Positions 16,285 through 24,607 of a stretch of DNA of 64,000 bases are shown one piece after another (positions within the stretch are counted from its first letter, which is position 1; every line of letters starts with the position of its first letter). The notes beneath the pieces were generated by a model. That model saw only the letters and a program-made list of their open reading frames with translations. It was not told the DNA's origin and ran no database searches. Position numbers and translations under genes: made by a program. Origin of the DNA: Methylobacterium mesophilicum SR1.6/6 (lineage in GTDB: Bacteria > Pseudomonadota > Alphaproteobacteria > Rhizobiales > Beijerinckiaceae); the NCBI RefSeq assembly GCF_000364445.2, contig NZ_CP043538.1, forward strand, positions 6,281,447 to 6,345,446, given 5' to 3'.

Positions 16285-18606
16285 TCAGCGGCGCGAGCCG
16301 CGATGGCGCGACCCGGTGTTGCGGATGCCGGACGGGCGACCGGGCGGCGCGGCCTTGAACGGACGTCCGCCGGGCTTCTTGCCCGGGCCGGCCTTCCGCG
16401 CGCCGGAGCGGCTCCGGCCCTCGCTGAGCAGCTCGAAGCGCAGGGCGCCGGCCACCGGCGCGGCCTCCACGAGGCGCACCTCGACCCGGTCGCCGAGGCG
16501 GAACGTCTCCCCGGTCCGTTCGCCCACGAGGGCGTGGCGGCCCTCCTCGTGGCGGAAATAGTCGGCGCCGAGCTGCGAGACCGGCACGAAGCCGTCCGCC
16601 CCGGTCTCGTCGAGCTTGATGAACAGGCCGGCGCGGGTCACGCCCGCGATCTGGCCCTCGAAGGTGGCCCCGACCTGATCGGCGAGGTGGTGGGCGATCA
16701 GCCGGTCGATGGTCTCGCGCTCAGCCGCCATGGCCCGACGCTCGGCCGCCGAGATCTGCTCGCCGATCTGCGCGAGTTCCCCCGCCGAGATGTCGGACGC
16801 GAGCCCGTCGGTACCGAGCCTGCAGGCGGTGATCAGCGCCCGGTGGACGATCAGGTCCGCATAGCGCCTGATCGGCGACGTGAAATGCGCGTAGCGACGC
16901 AGGTTCAGGCCGAAATGGCCCAGATTCTCGGCGGCGTAGACCGCCTGCGCCTGGCTGCGCAGGATCACCTCGTTGAGGAAGACGCCGTGCTCGGTCTCGG
17001 CCGCCATGGCGAGGATCCGGTTGAACAGGGCGGGACGCAGCGCCCCCTCCTTGGGCAGCTTGATGCCCACCGAAGCCAGAACCTCGCCCAGCGCCCGCAT
17101 CTTCTCCAGCGCGGGCTCGTCGTGAACACGGTAGATCAGCGGCTGACGGGCGTGCTCCAAGGTCTCGGCGGCGGCGACATTCGCCTGGATCATGAACTCC
17201 TCGATTAGCCGGTGCGCGTCGAGGCGTTCCGGTACGATCACCCGGTCGACGGCGCCGTCGGGCGAGAGCAGGACCTTGCGCTCGGGCAGATCCAGGGCGA
17301 GCGGGCCGCGGCGGTCCCGGGCCTCACGCAGGGCCGCGTAGGCCGTCCAGAGGGGGCGAAGCGCCGTCTCCAGGAGCGGCCCGGTCGCGTCGTCCGGATG
17401 CCCCTCGATGGCGGCCTGCGCCTGCGCGTAGGCGAGCTTGGCCCGCGAGCGCATCATCACCCGGTGGAAGCTGTGGCGGCGCTTCGCGCCGTCGGCAGCG
17501 ATGACCATGCGTACGGCCAGAGCCGGCCGGTCCTCGCCCTCCCGGAGCGAGCACAGGTCGTTGGAGATCCGCTCGGGCAGCATCGGCACCACCCGGTCGG
17601 GGAAGTAGACCGAATTGCCCCGCTCCAGGGCCTCGCGGTCGAGGCTCGAACCCGCGCGCACATAGGCGGCCACGTCCGCGATGGCGACGGTGAGGACGAA
17701 GCCGCCGGGATTGGCCGGGTCGTGATCGGCCTCGGCCATGACGGCGTCGTCGTGATCCTTGGCGTCCGGCGGGTCGATGGTGACGAGCGGCCGGTCGCGC
17801 CAGTCTTCCCGGCCCTTCAGCGTGGCGGGCTTGGCGGCGTCGGCCTCCGCGAGAGTCGCCTCCGCGAAGACGTGCGGGATGTTGTGCAGGTGCAGCGCGA
17901 TCAGGCTCACCGCCTTCTCGGAGCCCAGCGAACCCAGCCGCTCCCGGACGCGGCCCCGCGGCAGGCCGAAGCGCGTCTCCCGCTCCATCGAGACGCTGAC
18001 CAGATCGCCGTCGCGGGCTTCGCCTTCCTCGCCGGGCGGGATCAGGATCTCGCGCCCCTGCGAGCGCTTCTCCACGGGCACGATCCGGCCGCCCTGCGCG
18101 CCGGTCCGGTAGACGCCGATGATCTCGGCGCGGTTCTTCCCGATGACCTTGACGACCCGGCCCGTGTAGCCGCCCTCCGCGTCGCGCGCGACGCGGATCA
18201 GGGCCCGGTCGCCAATTCCCGCCGCCGGCCGGCTGCCCTTGCGGGGGCCGCGCCCCTGGGTCAGCACGATGGCCGGCGGTTTGCCCGTGCCGGTCCATTC
18301 TGCGGGCACCGCCAGGAAATCACCGTGGCGGTCCCGCGATCGGATGTCTGCAAGCACGACCGGCGGCAGATGACCCACCGGGGCGAGGCCGCTGCGGCCC
18401 CGGTCGAGGGCGCCGTCCTCCTCGATCTCTTTGAGCAGACGCTTCAGGTCGATCTTGGCGGCCCCCTTGATGCCGAAAGCCTGGGCGATCTCGCGCTTGC
18501 CGACGCGCTTCTTCGACTCGGCGACGAAGGCGAGGATCTGCTCACGGGTGGGGAGGGGCGGGGGAGCGGCGGGCTCGTCCGCCGGGGCGGTGGTGCGTCG
18601 TGCCAA
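16285..18606 (-). CDS. rnr: Ribonuclease R
   Basis: A 773-residue 3'-5' exoribonuclease of the RNB family. Order: an N-terminal winged-helix region (about 15-75, TREQILAFVAESKKRVGKREIAQAF), cold-shock domains, the RNB catalytic core opening DPPDAKDHDDAV (the Asp cluster that binds Mg2+), with YFPDRVVPMLPERISNDLCSL and RRYADLIVHRAL, and a C-terminal S1 domain (IAGVTRAGLFIKLDETGADGFVP) ending in a basic tail. It degrades structured RNA, rRNA fragments and tmRNA-tagged messages. It heads the rnr-DUF983-NUDIX-MFS series. The length is usual for alphaproteobacteria. Confidence 0.96.
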   Translation of the reverse strand: MARRTTAPADEPAAPPPLPTREQILAFVAESKKRVGKREIAQAFGIKGAAKIDLKRLLKEIEEDGALDRGRSGLAPVGHLPPVVLADIRSRDRHGDFLAVPAEWTGTGKPPAIVLTQGRGPRKGSRPAAGIGDRALIRVARDAEGGYTGRVVKVIGKNRAEIIGVYRTGAQGGRIVPVEKRSQGREILIPPGEEGEARDGDLVSVSMERETRFGLPRGRVRERLGSLGSEKAVSLIALHLHNIPHVFAEATLAEADAAKPATLKGREDWRDRPLVTIDPPDAKDHDDAVMAEADHDPANPGGFVLTVAIADVAAYVRAGSSLDREALERGNSVYFPDRVVPMLPERISNDLCSLREGEDRPALAVRMVIAADGAKRRHSFHRVMMRSRAKLAYAQAQAAIEGHPDDATGPLLETALRPLWTAYAALREARDRRGPLALDLPERKVLLSPDGAVDRVIVPERLDAHRLIEEFMIQANVAAAETLEHARQPLIYRVHDEPALEKMRALGEVLASVGIKLPKEGALRPALFNRILAMAAETEHGVFLNEVILRSQAQAVYAAENLGHFGLNLRRYAHFTSPIRRYADLIVHRALITACRLGTDGLASDISAGELAQIGEQISAAERRAMAAERETIDRLIAHHLADQVGATFEGQIAGVTRAGLFIKLDETGADGFVPVSQLGADYFRHEEGRHALVGERTGETFRLGDRVEVRLVEAAPVAGALRFELLSEGRSRSGARKAGPGKKPGGRPFKAAPPGRPSGIRNTGSRHRGSRR

Positions 18607-18742
18607 AAGGTGGGTGCCGGACGGTTCTCGGAAGACAGGGCCCGGGTGCGGGCGTCGGACCGGCTGTCCGGTCCTGTGATCCTAAGATGGGTATCCGGCC
18701 CCTCCGCGGCAACGCCGGGCCGAACGTCCTCAACAGGCGCGA

Positions 18743-19087
18743 TCAGCCGGTGGAAGCGATCTTCCGGATGTGATCCACCGCCGCGTCCACGTCGAAGCCG
18801 GGCGCGAGGATGGCTTCCAGGGCGAAGGGGCAGGCGCGCGGGAGGGTCAGGTTCACCTGTCCTTCCTGCGGTGCCAGGTCGGGCGTCTCCGCCTCCTGGA
18901 TCGCCAGCGTCCAGGCGCCGTCCATGCGCAGGCTCGCCGGGTCGGGCGGGTCATCCGCGAGCGCCCCGAGCTTCGCGCGACCGGCGTCACGGCAGGCGAG
19001 ACTGCGACTGTCGTCGGAGATGAGGGCCGCCTTGATCAGCTCGGCCAGGGCGTCCCTGACGCGTTCCACGCTCGTGTTCATGGGCAT
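18743..19087 (-). CDS. Conserved-looking hypothetical protein
   Basis: I do not recognise this family. With the ATG at 19087 it has 114 residues, starting MPMNTSVERVRDALAELIKAAL, then a helical region, a WTLAIQEAE strand and LPRACPFALEAILAPGFDVDAAVDHI near the end. No signal peptide, membrane segment or metal motif is visible. The frame stays open upstream to an ATG at 19177, adding a basic stretch without a Shine-Dalgarno, so the start is uncertain. It is divergent from the ydiJ-like gene. Confidence 0.55.
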   Translation of the reverse strand: MPMNTSVERVRDALAELIKAALISDDSRSLACRDAGRAKLGALADDPPDPASLRMDGAWTLAIQEAETPDLAPQEGQVNLTLPRACPFALEAILAPGFDVDAAVDHIRKIASTG

Positions 19088-19280
19088 CCGTCCCGAAGGT
19101 GCCGCCTTCTTGGCAAGCCGGATGCCAGCGTTGTCCGATGCGCGCTCCTTCCGGTTTCCCTTCCTGCCGCGCCCCATGCAGCCGGCATAGGACGGGGCGC
19201 GCCCGTCCCTCGCGTGGCCGCGACGTTCTCGCCGAAACCGCCGATCTTCCCTCGCGATACGCCGGGTGTAGAAGGCTTGA

Positions 19281-22200
19281 ATGATCCCGGTCCTGACCCG
19301 CCATACCGAGGCCGTGCCGCTCTACGCCGCGGCCTGCGCCGAGCTGCGCCTGCGCGGTTTCGAGGGCGACCTGACTTTGTCAGACGCCGACCGCACCGTC
19401 TTCGCGACCGATAACTCGATCTATCAGGTCGAGCCGGGGGCCGTGGCCTTCCCCCGCACCCGTGACGACCTCGTGCGCATCGCCAAGCTCCTGGACGACC
19501 CGCGCTTTTCCGAGATCGTGATCCGGCCCCGGGGCGGCGCCACCGGCACCAACGGCCAGTCCCTGGGCCACGGCCTCGTGGTCGACACCTCGCGCCACAT
19601 GAACCGCATCCTGGAGATCGACGTCGCGAATCGCACGGCCCGGGTCGAGCCGGGCGTGGTGAAGGATCAGCTCAACCGGGAATTGGCCAAGCACGGCCTG
19701 TTCTTCGCGCCGGAACTCTCCACCTCGAACCGCGCCACCCTCGGCGGCATGATCTCCACCGATGCCTGCGGGCAGGGCTCGTGTCTCTACGGCAAGACCC
19801 GCGACCACGTCCTGGCGCTGACCTGCGTGTTCACCGACGGCACGGTCTGGACCGCCGAGCCGCTGGACGCGGCCGGCCTCGAAGCCGCCAAGGGCCGCAA
19901 CGACCGGGTCGGCGAGATCCACCGGACCGTCGACGCGGTCGTCACCACGAACGCGGCACTGATCGCCGAGCGCTTCCCCAAGCTCAACCGCTGCCTCACG
20001 GGTTACGACCTCGCACACCTGCGCGATGCGGCGGGCCGGTTCGACCTGAAGAGCGTGATCTGCGGCTCGGAGGGCACGCTGGCGCTGATCGCCGAGGCGC
20101 GGCTCAATGTGCTGCCGATCCCGAAGGCCGCGGTCCTGGTGGCGCTCTCCTACGTCGATTTCGACGCGGCGCTCCGCGATGCCCAGGCGCTGCTGCCGTT
20201 CGGCGCCGCCTCGGTGGAGACCATCGACTCGACGGTGCTGGCGCTCGCCCGCAAGGATCCGATCTGGGCCGAGGTACGCGCCTTCTTCCCCGACGATCCG
20301 GCGGGGCGGCCGGTGGACGGGATCAACCTCGTAGAATTCGTCGGCGACGATGAGGCGAGCGTGGAGGCTGCCCTCGGGCGGCTTACCGGCCTGCTGGAGG
20401 CCGAGCGCGGCACCGACACCAAGCGCCTCGGCTTCACCATCGCCCGGGGCGAGGCGATCGAGCGGATCTGGACGATGCGCAAGAAGGCGGTGGGCCTGCT
20501 GGGTGCCGCCAAAGGGAACGCCCGCCCGATCCCCTTCGTGGAGGATACGGCCGTGCCGCCGGAGCGGCTTGCCGACTTCATCGCCGAGTTCCGGGCGCTC
20601 CTCGATGGCGAGGGCCTGCGTTACGGCATGTTCGGCCACGTCGATGCCGGCGTGCTGCACGTCCGGCCGGCCATCGACTTGAAGGACCCGGCGCAGAACG
20701 GCCTGATCCGCGAGGTGACGGAGGGTGTCGTGGCGCTCACCGCCAAGTATGGCGGCCTGCTCTGGGGCGAGCACGGCAAGGGCTTTCGATCGGAGTTCGT
20801 GCCGGAGACGTTCGGGCCGCTGATGCCGGCCCTCGAGGCGATCAAGCGCGCCTTCGACCCGGGCGACCGCATGAACCCGGGCAAGATCGCCTCAGCGAAG
20901 GGGACGGGGCTGACCCGTATCGATGGGGTGCCGCGCCGCGGGGAGCAGGACCGGACGATCCCGGCGCCGGTCCGCCAGGATTTCGACGAAGCGCTCCACT
21001 GCAACGGCAACGGCGCCTGCTTCAGCTTCGACGCCGACGAGGCCATGTGCCCGTCCTGGAAGGCGACGCGGGAGCGCAGACACTCGCCCAAGGGTCGCGC
21101 CTCGCTGATGCGCGAGTGGCTGCGCCGCGCGGCGGAATCCGGCATCGATCCGGCCGCGGAGCTGGCGCGGCAGCGCGCCGGATGGGTGCGGGAGGTGGCG
21201 GCGACGCTGCGGAGCGGCTTCCGCCGGCGGTCCGGGGCCGAGGACTTCTCCCACGCCGTCAAGGAGGCGATGGACGGCTGCCTCGCCTGCAAGTCCTGCA
21301 CGGGCTCCTGCCCGATCAAGGTCGATGTGCCGACATTCCGGGCGAAGTTCCTGGCGCTCTACCACACGCGCTATGCCCGGCCCCTGAAGGATCACCTCGT
21401 GGCCGCGCTGGAGCCGCTCCTGCCGCTCGCCGGCAGGGCGCCGCGGCTGAGCAACGCGCTCCTGACCAACCCGGTCGCGCGCCTGCTGCTGGCCAAGGCC
21501 GGATTGGTCGGGATCCCGGGCCTGTCGCCCGTATCCCTCAAGGTCCGTCTGGCGTCTCTCGGCGTCGCCGTCGCGACCCCGCAGGCGCTGGCCGGGCTCG
21601 ACCCGCGGGCGCGGGAGAACGCGGTTCTGGTGGTGCAGGACGCCTTCACCAGCCACTTCGACGCCGAGGTCGTGGCCGATGCTTGCGCCCTCCTGATCGC
21701 CCTCGGCTTCAAGCCCTGGCTCGTGCCCTATCGGCCGAACGGCAAGCCGCTGCATGTGCACGGATTCCTGGGCCGCTTCGCCGCCGTCGCCCGGTCCAAC
21801 GCCGCGATGTTGCGGGATCTGGCGCGCCAGGGCGTGCCGCTGGTCGGGATCGACCCGTCGATGACGCTGACCTACCGGTCCGAATACGCGCAGGCCCTGG
21901 GCGGCGACTTCGACCTGCCGAAGGTCCACCTTCTGCAGGAGTGGCTCGCTACGCAGCTTGACCGGATCGCGCCGCGCCAGCGTGGCGGCACCCTGCGTCT
22001 CCTGCCCCACTGCACCGAGCGCACCAACGCGCCGGGCGCGGTCCGCGACTGGCAGGCCCTGTTCGCCCATCTCGGGTTGCGGCTCGAGGTGCCGGCGGCC
22101 GGCTGCTGCGGGATGGCCGGCACCTATGGCCACGAGACACGCCACCGGCCGACGTCGGAGGCGATCTACGGCCTGAGCTGGGCGCGGCACGTGGCCGAGG

Positions 22201-22370
22201 CGCCGGGCTGCGTTCTGCTGGCGGACGGCTATTCCTGCCGCTGCCAAGCGAAGCTCGTCGACGGTGTGCGCCTGCGCCATCCGGCCCAGGCCCTCCTCGA
22301 TCATGTCCGCACCGGCAGCCAGGGTGCGGCGCCGTTTCATCCCGAGCAGGCGGCGGCCGCGGCGCGATGA
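19281..22370 (+). CDS. ydiJ: FAD/Fe-S oxidoreductase, YdiJ-type D-2-hydroxyacid dehydrogenase
   Basis: A 1029-residue fusion matching YdiJ in length. The N-terminal FAD-binding PCMH domain contains RPRGGATGTNGQSLG, then the FAD-oxidase C domain. A ferredoxin-like segment follows with CLACKSCTGSCPIKVDVP, then a C-terminal CCG-type region (GCCGMAGTYGHE). The family oxidises D-2-hydroxyacids such as D-2-hydroxyglutarate, passing electrons to the Fe-S centres and the respiratory chain. Its stop overlaps the next start (ATGA), implying an operon with a ketopantoate-reductase-like enzyme. The exact substrate is inferred from E. coli YdiJ. Confidence 0.9.
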   Translation: MIPVLTRHTEAVPLYAAACAELRLRGFEGDLTLSDADRTVFATDNSIYQVEPGAVAFPRTRDDLVRIAKLLDDPRFSEIVIRPRGGATGTNGQSLGHGLVVDTSRHMNRILEIDVANRTARVEPGVVKDQLNRELAKHGLFFAPELSTSNRATLGGMISTDACGQGSCLYGKTRDHVLALTCVFTDGTVWTAEPLDAAGLEAAKGRNDRVGEIHRTVDAVVTTNAALIAERFPKLNRCLTGYDLAHLRDAAGRFDLKSVICGSEGTLALIAEARLNVLPIPKAAVLVALSYVDFDAALRDAQALLPFGAASVETIDSTVLALARKDPIWAEVRAFFPDDPAGRPVDGINLVEFVGDDEASVEAALGRLTGLLEAERGTDTKRLGFTIARGEAIERIWTMRKKAVGLLGAAKGNARPIPFVEDTAVPPERLADFIAEFRALLDGEGLRYGMFGHVDAGVLHVRPAIDLKDPAQNGLIREVTEGVVALTAKYGGLLWGEHGKGFRSEFVPETFGPLMPALEAIKRAFDPGDRMNPGKIASAKGTGLTRIDGVPRRGEQDRTIPAPVRQDFDEALHCNGNGACFSFDADEAMCPSWKATRERRHSPKGRASLMREWLRRAAESGIDPAAELARQRAGWVREVAATLRSGFRRRSGAEDFSHAVKEAMDGCLACKSCTGSCPIKVDVPTFRAKFLALYHTRYARPLKDHLVAALEPLLPLAGRAPRLSNALLTNPVARLLLAKAGLVGIPGLSPVSLKVRLASLGVAVATPQALAGLDPRARENAVLVVQDAFTSHFDAEVVADACALLIALGFKPWLVPYRPNGKPLHVHGFLGRFAAVARSNAAMLRDLARQGVPLVGIDPSMTLTYRSEYAQALGGDFDLPKVHLLQEWLATQLDRIAPRQRGGTLRLLPHCTERTNAPGAVRDWQALFAHLGLRLEVPAAGCCGMAGTYGHETRHRPTSEAIYGLSWARHVAEAPGCVLLADGYSCRCQAKLVDGVRLRHPAQALLDHVRTGSQGAAPFHPEQAAAAAR

Positions 22371-23272
22371 GCGAGGGCGGAATGAACGTCGCTGTCGTGG
22401 GGGCCGGCGCGGTCGGCTGCTATTATGGATTCCTCCTGGCGCGCGCCGGCCACGCGGTGACGCTGATCGGCCGACCGGCCCTCGTCGAGGCCGTGCGCGC
22501 GGACGGCCTCGTGCTCGAAGGTTCGGAGAAAACGGCCGCCGTACCCGTACGGGCGACCGTGGATGGTGACGGGGTCGCCGGAGCCGACCTCGTGCTGGTC
22601 TGCGTGAAGTCCGGCGACACCGAAGCGGCGGGTGCGATGATCGCGGCGCATCTCGAGCCGTCCGCGACGATCCTGAGCCTCCAGAACGGCGTCGACAACG
22701 CTGAGCGCCTCGCCGATCTCCTGGGTCGGGCGGTCGTACCCGTGGCGGTCTACGTCGCCACCGCCATGGCCGGGCCGGGCCGCGTCCGGCACAACGGCCG
22801 GGGCGACCTGATCCTGGGCGCCTCCGAGGCGAGCGACCGGATCGCCGCCGCCCTGACCGCGGCCGGTGCCCCCACGACCGTCTCGGGGCGCGCCCTGGAC
22901 GCGCTGTGGGGCAAGCTCATCATGAACTGCGCCTACAACGCCCTCTCGGCCCTGACGCAGCTGCCTTACGGCCGGCTGGTCCAGGGCGAGGGCGTCGTCG
23001 CCGCCATGACCGACGTGGTGCAGGAATGCGTCACCGTCGCCGAAGCCGCGGGCGTCTCGGTGGCGCCCGACATCTTCGACAGCGTCATGGCGCTGAGCAC
23101 GGCCATGGCCGACCAGCGCTCGTCCACCGCCCAGGACCTCGCCCGCGGTCGGCCCAGCGAGATCGATCATCTCAACGGCTATGTCGTGCGCAAGGGCGCG
23201 GCGCTCGGCATCCCGACGCCGGCCAACCGGATGCTGCACACGCTGGTCAAGCTGGTCGAGCAGAAGGGCTAA
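22367..23272 (+). CDS. 2-dehydropantoate 2-reductase family protein
   Basis: A 301-residue protein. The Rossmann motif GAGAVGCYYGFLLARAG near the N-terminus binds NADP. LVLVCVKSGDTEAA and SLQNGVDNAERL are family hallmarks, and KLIMNCAYNALSALT contains the catalytic Lys with the conserved Asn. PanE reduces ketopantoate to pantoate for pantothenate/CoA. Many paralogues reduce other 2-ketoacids, and the overlap with a 2-hydroxyacid dehydrogenase gene makes a paralogue plausible. An in-frame ATG at 22382 is an alternative start. Confidence 0.85.
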   Translation: MSEGGMNVAVVGAGAVGCYYGFLLARAGHAVTLIGRPALVEAVRADGLVLEGSEKTAAVPVRATVDGDGVAGADLVLVCVKSGDTEAAGAMIAAHLEPSATILSLQNGVDNAERLADLLGRAVVPVAVYVATAMAGPGRVRHNGRGDLILGASEASDRIAAALTAAGAPTTVSGRALDALWGKLIMNCAYNALSALTQLPYGRLVQGEGVVAAMTDVVQECVTVAEAAGVSVAPDIFDSVMALSTAMADQRSSTAQDLARGRPSEIDHLNGYVVRKGAALGIPTPANRMLHTLVKLVEQKG

Positions 23273-23311
23273 GGTCGCCGTGAGTCGCTTCCGATGGCGC
23301 GGACCGTCATC

Positions 23312-23387
23312 GCGAGCGCAGCGAAGCGACCCAGGACAGCACGACGTCGGCGACCGTGGCGCTCCTGGGTTGCTTCGCTCTGCTCGC
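23312..23387. repeat. Palindromic dispersed repeat
   Basis: Two 24-base arms (23312-23335 and 23364-23387) are reverse complements with three mismatches, around 28 bases. The core GCGAAGCRACCCA recurs in a related hairpin at 61035-61104, so this is a dispersed element of the genome. Confidence 0.7.
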
Positions 23388-23425
23388 AAAAACGGGGCGG
23401 TCCAGCCTTTGCTCGTCGATCCGGC

Positions 23426-23606
23426 TCACGCCCGCGCCGCGGCGCTCGCCTTCCGGGTCGCTGCGGCCTTCCTGGCCGAGGCTGAGCGCTCGGCCGCCGT
23501 GCGCCCCGCGGACGCCTTGCCCCAGACGACGCGACCGACGGCCCAGCAGACTTGCCGCCGCCCGGGCCAGCTGGCTTCCTGCCGCTGCCTTCGTCCCAAA
23601 CCCGAT
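23426..23606 (-). pseudogene. Frameshifted 3' fragment of a stabilisation-protein paralogue
   Basis: The last 98 bases (23426-23523) match the 3' end of the intact gene at 24275 with about 90% identity by eye, including the stop codon and the peptide GKASAGRTAAERSASARKAA. Further upstream the homology continues in another frame (DEGSGRKPAGPGGGKSAG against the intact protein's DDGGGKKPGGSGRGKATG). No start region is present. It is therefore a truncated, frameshifted copy. The rest of 23273-23692 holds only a palindromic repeat and the toxin-antitoxin leader. Confidence 0.65.
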
Positions 23607-23660
23607 GCCCTTTTTGGCTCCCGCTGCTTGTGTCTTCGATTTTGCTGCGCTCGCGGCCTG

Positions 23661-23681
23661 TCGTACACCGCGGTCGTGCAC
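23661..23681 (+). promoter_or_regulatory. Direct repeat upstream of the toxin-antitoxin pair
   Basis: TCGTACAC (23661-23668) and TCGTGCAC (23674-23681) are repeated 13 bases apart, immediately before the antitoxin Shine-Dalgarno. Ribbon-helix-helix antitoxins usually bind short repeats at this place, so this may be the operator. The support is weak. Confidence 0.3.
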
Positions 23682-23692
23682 AGGAGGCGGCG

Positions 23693-23935
23693 ATGGGACG
23701 CGACAGCACCGTCATTCAAGTCAGGACGGATAGTCGTCTGAGAACCGCGTTCACCGAAGCTGTGCAACGCGAGCACACCACCACCAGCGATGTCCTGCGG
23801 CAACTCATGCAGCAGTATGTCCGCGACAGTCTGAGACGCGAGGCGGCCCGACAATCCCGCGTCGTGACCGCCGCTCCGGATGCAGCAGAGAGCCTCGCGC
23901 TGATCGAGGACGTGCAGGACCTGGACGATGCTTGA
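23693..23935 (+). CDS. Ribbon-helix-helix antitoxin (MazE-like)
   Basis: An 80-residue protein beginning MGRDSTVIQVRTDSRLRTAF, a beta strand followed by two helices as in CopG/Arc-type DNA-binding antitoxins (TTTSDVLRQLMQQYVRDSLRR). The acidic C-terminal tail (LALIEDVQDLDD) probably binds and blocks the toxin. A strong AGGAGG precedes the ATG at 23693. The gene overlaps the toxin gene by 8 bp. It probably represses its own promoter with the toxin as co-repressor, as in other modules. Confidence 0.8.
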   Translation: MGRDSTVIQVRTDSRLRTAFTEAVQREHTTTSDVLRQLMQQYVRDSLRREAARQSRVVTAAPDAAESLALIEDVQDLDDA

Positions 23936-24257
23936 TCGCGGCGACATCGTCATTCTGGCGACCAAAGGCGCTTACACCGGCAAGCCACGGCCGTGGGTAA
24001 TCCTACAGAACAGCGCGTTCGCCGGTCTCGACAGCGTGACGGTATGCCTGATTACCACGGAACTCGTCGCGCATGCATCGATGCTGCGCGTGGATGTGAA
24101 GCCTACGACGAGAAACGGGTTGACGGTCGACAGCCAAGTGCAGATCGACAAGATCGTCACGGTACCGACGACGAAGATCAATCAGACAATCGGTGCCCTG
24201 GAAGACGTCGTCCTGCGGGATGTGAGTGCCGCGATCGCATTCTTCCTGGACCTTTAA
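23928..24257 (+). CDS. MazF/PemK-type mRNA interferase toxin
   Basis: A 109-residue protein with the MazF/PemK fold: an RGDIVIL first strand (the usual RGDI/VV motif), KGAYTGKPRPWVILQ, a CLITTEL strand, and SQVQIDKIVTVPTTKI, which corresponds to the conserved D-K-I strand. Members cut mRNA at short sequences when the antitoxin is lost. Length and key segments look intact. It lies between a complete small gene and that gene's duplicated 3' half, suggesting acquisition. Confidence 0.88.
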   Translation: MLDRGDIVILATKGAYTGKPRPWVILQNSAFAGLDSVTVCLITTELVAHASMLRVDVKPTTRNGLTVDSQVQIDKIVTVPTTKINQTIGALEDVVLRDVSAAIAFFLDL

Positions 24258-24274
24258 ACCATCATCCCAGCCGT

Positions 24275-24589
24275 TCACGCCCGCGCCGCGGCGTTCGCCT
24301 TCCGGGTTGCGGCGGCCTTCTTGGCCGAGGCGGAGCGCTCGGCCGCGGTCCGTCCCGCGGACGCCTTGCCCCCGGTCGCGCCGCCCTTGTGGGCTGCCGG
24401 ATGTCCGGTGGCCTTGCCCCGGCCCGAGCCGCCCGGCTTCTTGCCGCCGCCATCGTCCTTGTTGACGGTGGCCCAGGCGCGGGCCTCGGCTTCCTTCTCC
24501 GGCACGCCGCGGGCTTCGTAGGACTCTGCGATGTGCTCAGCCTTGCGTTTCTGCTTGTCGGTGTATTTCGATTTGTCGCCCTGAGACAT
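24275..24589 (-). CDS. Small basic 'plasmid stabilisation'-type protein
   Basis: A 104-residue protein, MSQGDKSKYTDKQKRKAEHI at the start, with an EARAWATVNK helix and a low-complexity tail rich in Gly, Lys and Ala (GKASAGRTAAERSASAKKAA). Similar proteins are widespread in rhizobia and Methylobacterium under the name plasmid stabilisation protein, without proven function. The basic tail suggests nucleic-acid binding. The 3' end is duplicated on the other side of the toxin-antitoxin genes. Confidence 0.75.
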   Translation of the reverse strand: MSQGDKSKYTDKQKRKAEHIAESYEARGVPEKEAEARAWATVNKDDGGGKKPGGSGRGKATGHPAAHKGGATGGKASAGRTAAERSASAKKAAATRKANAAARA

Positions 24590-24607
24590 CGCCCGTCTCC
24601 CGTGAGA

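Noticed and set aside
19380..22340. Large minus-strand frames opposite the ydiJ gene
   Set aside because: They are codon-bias shadows of the FAD/Fe-S protein.
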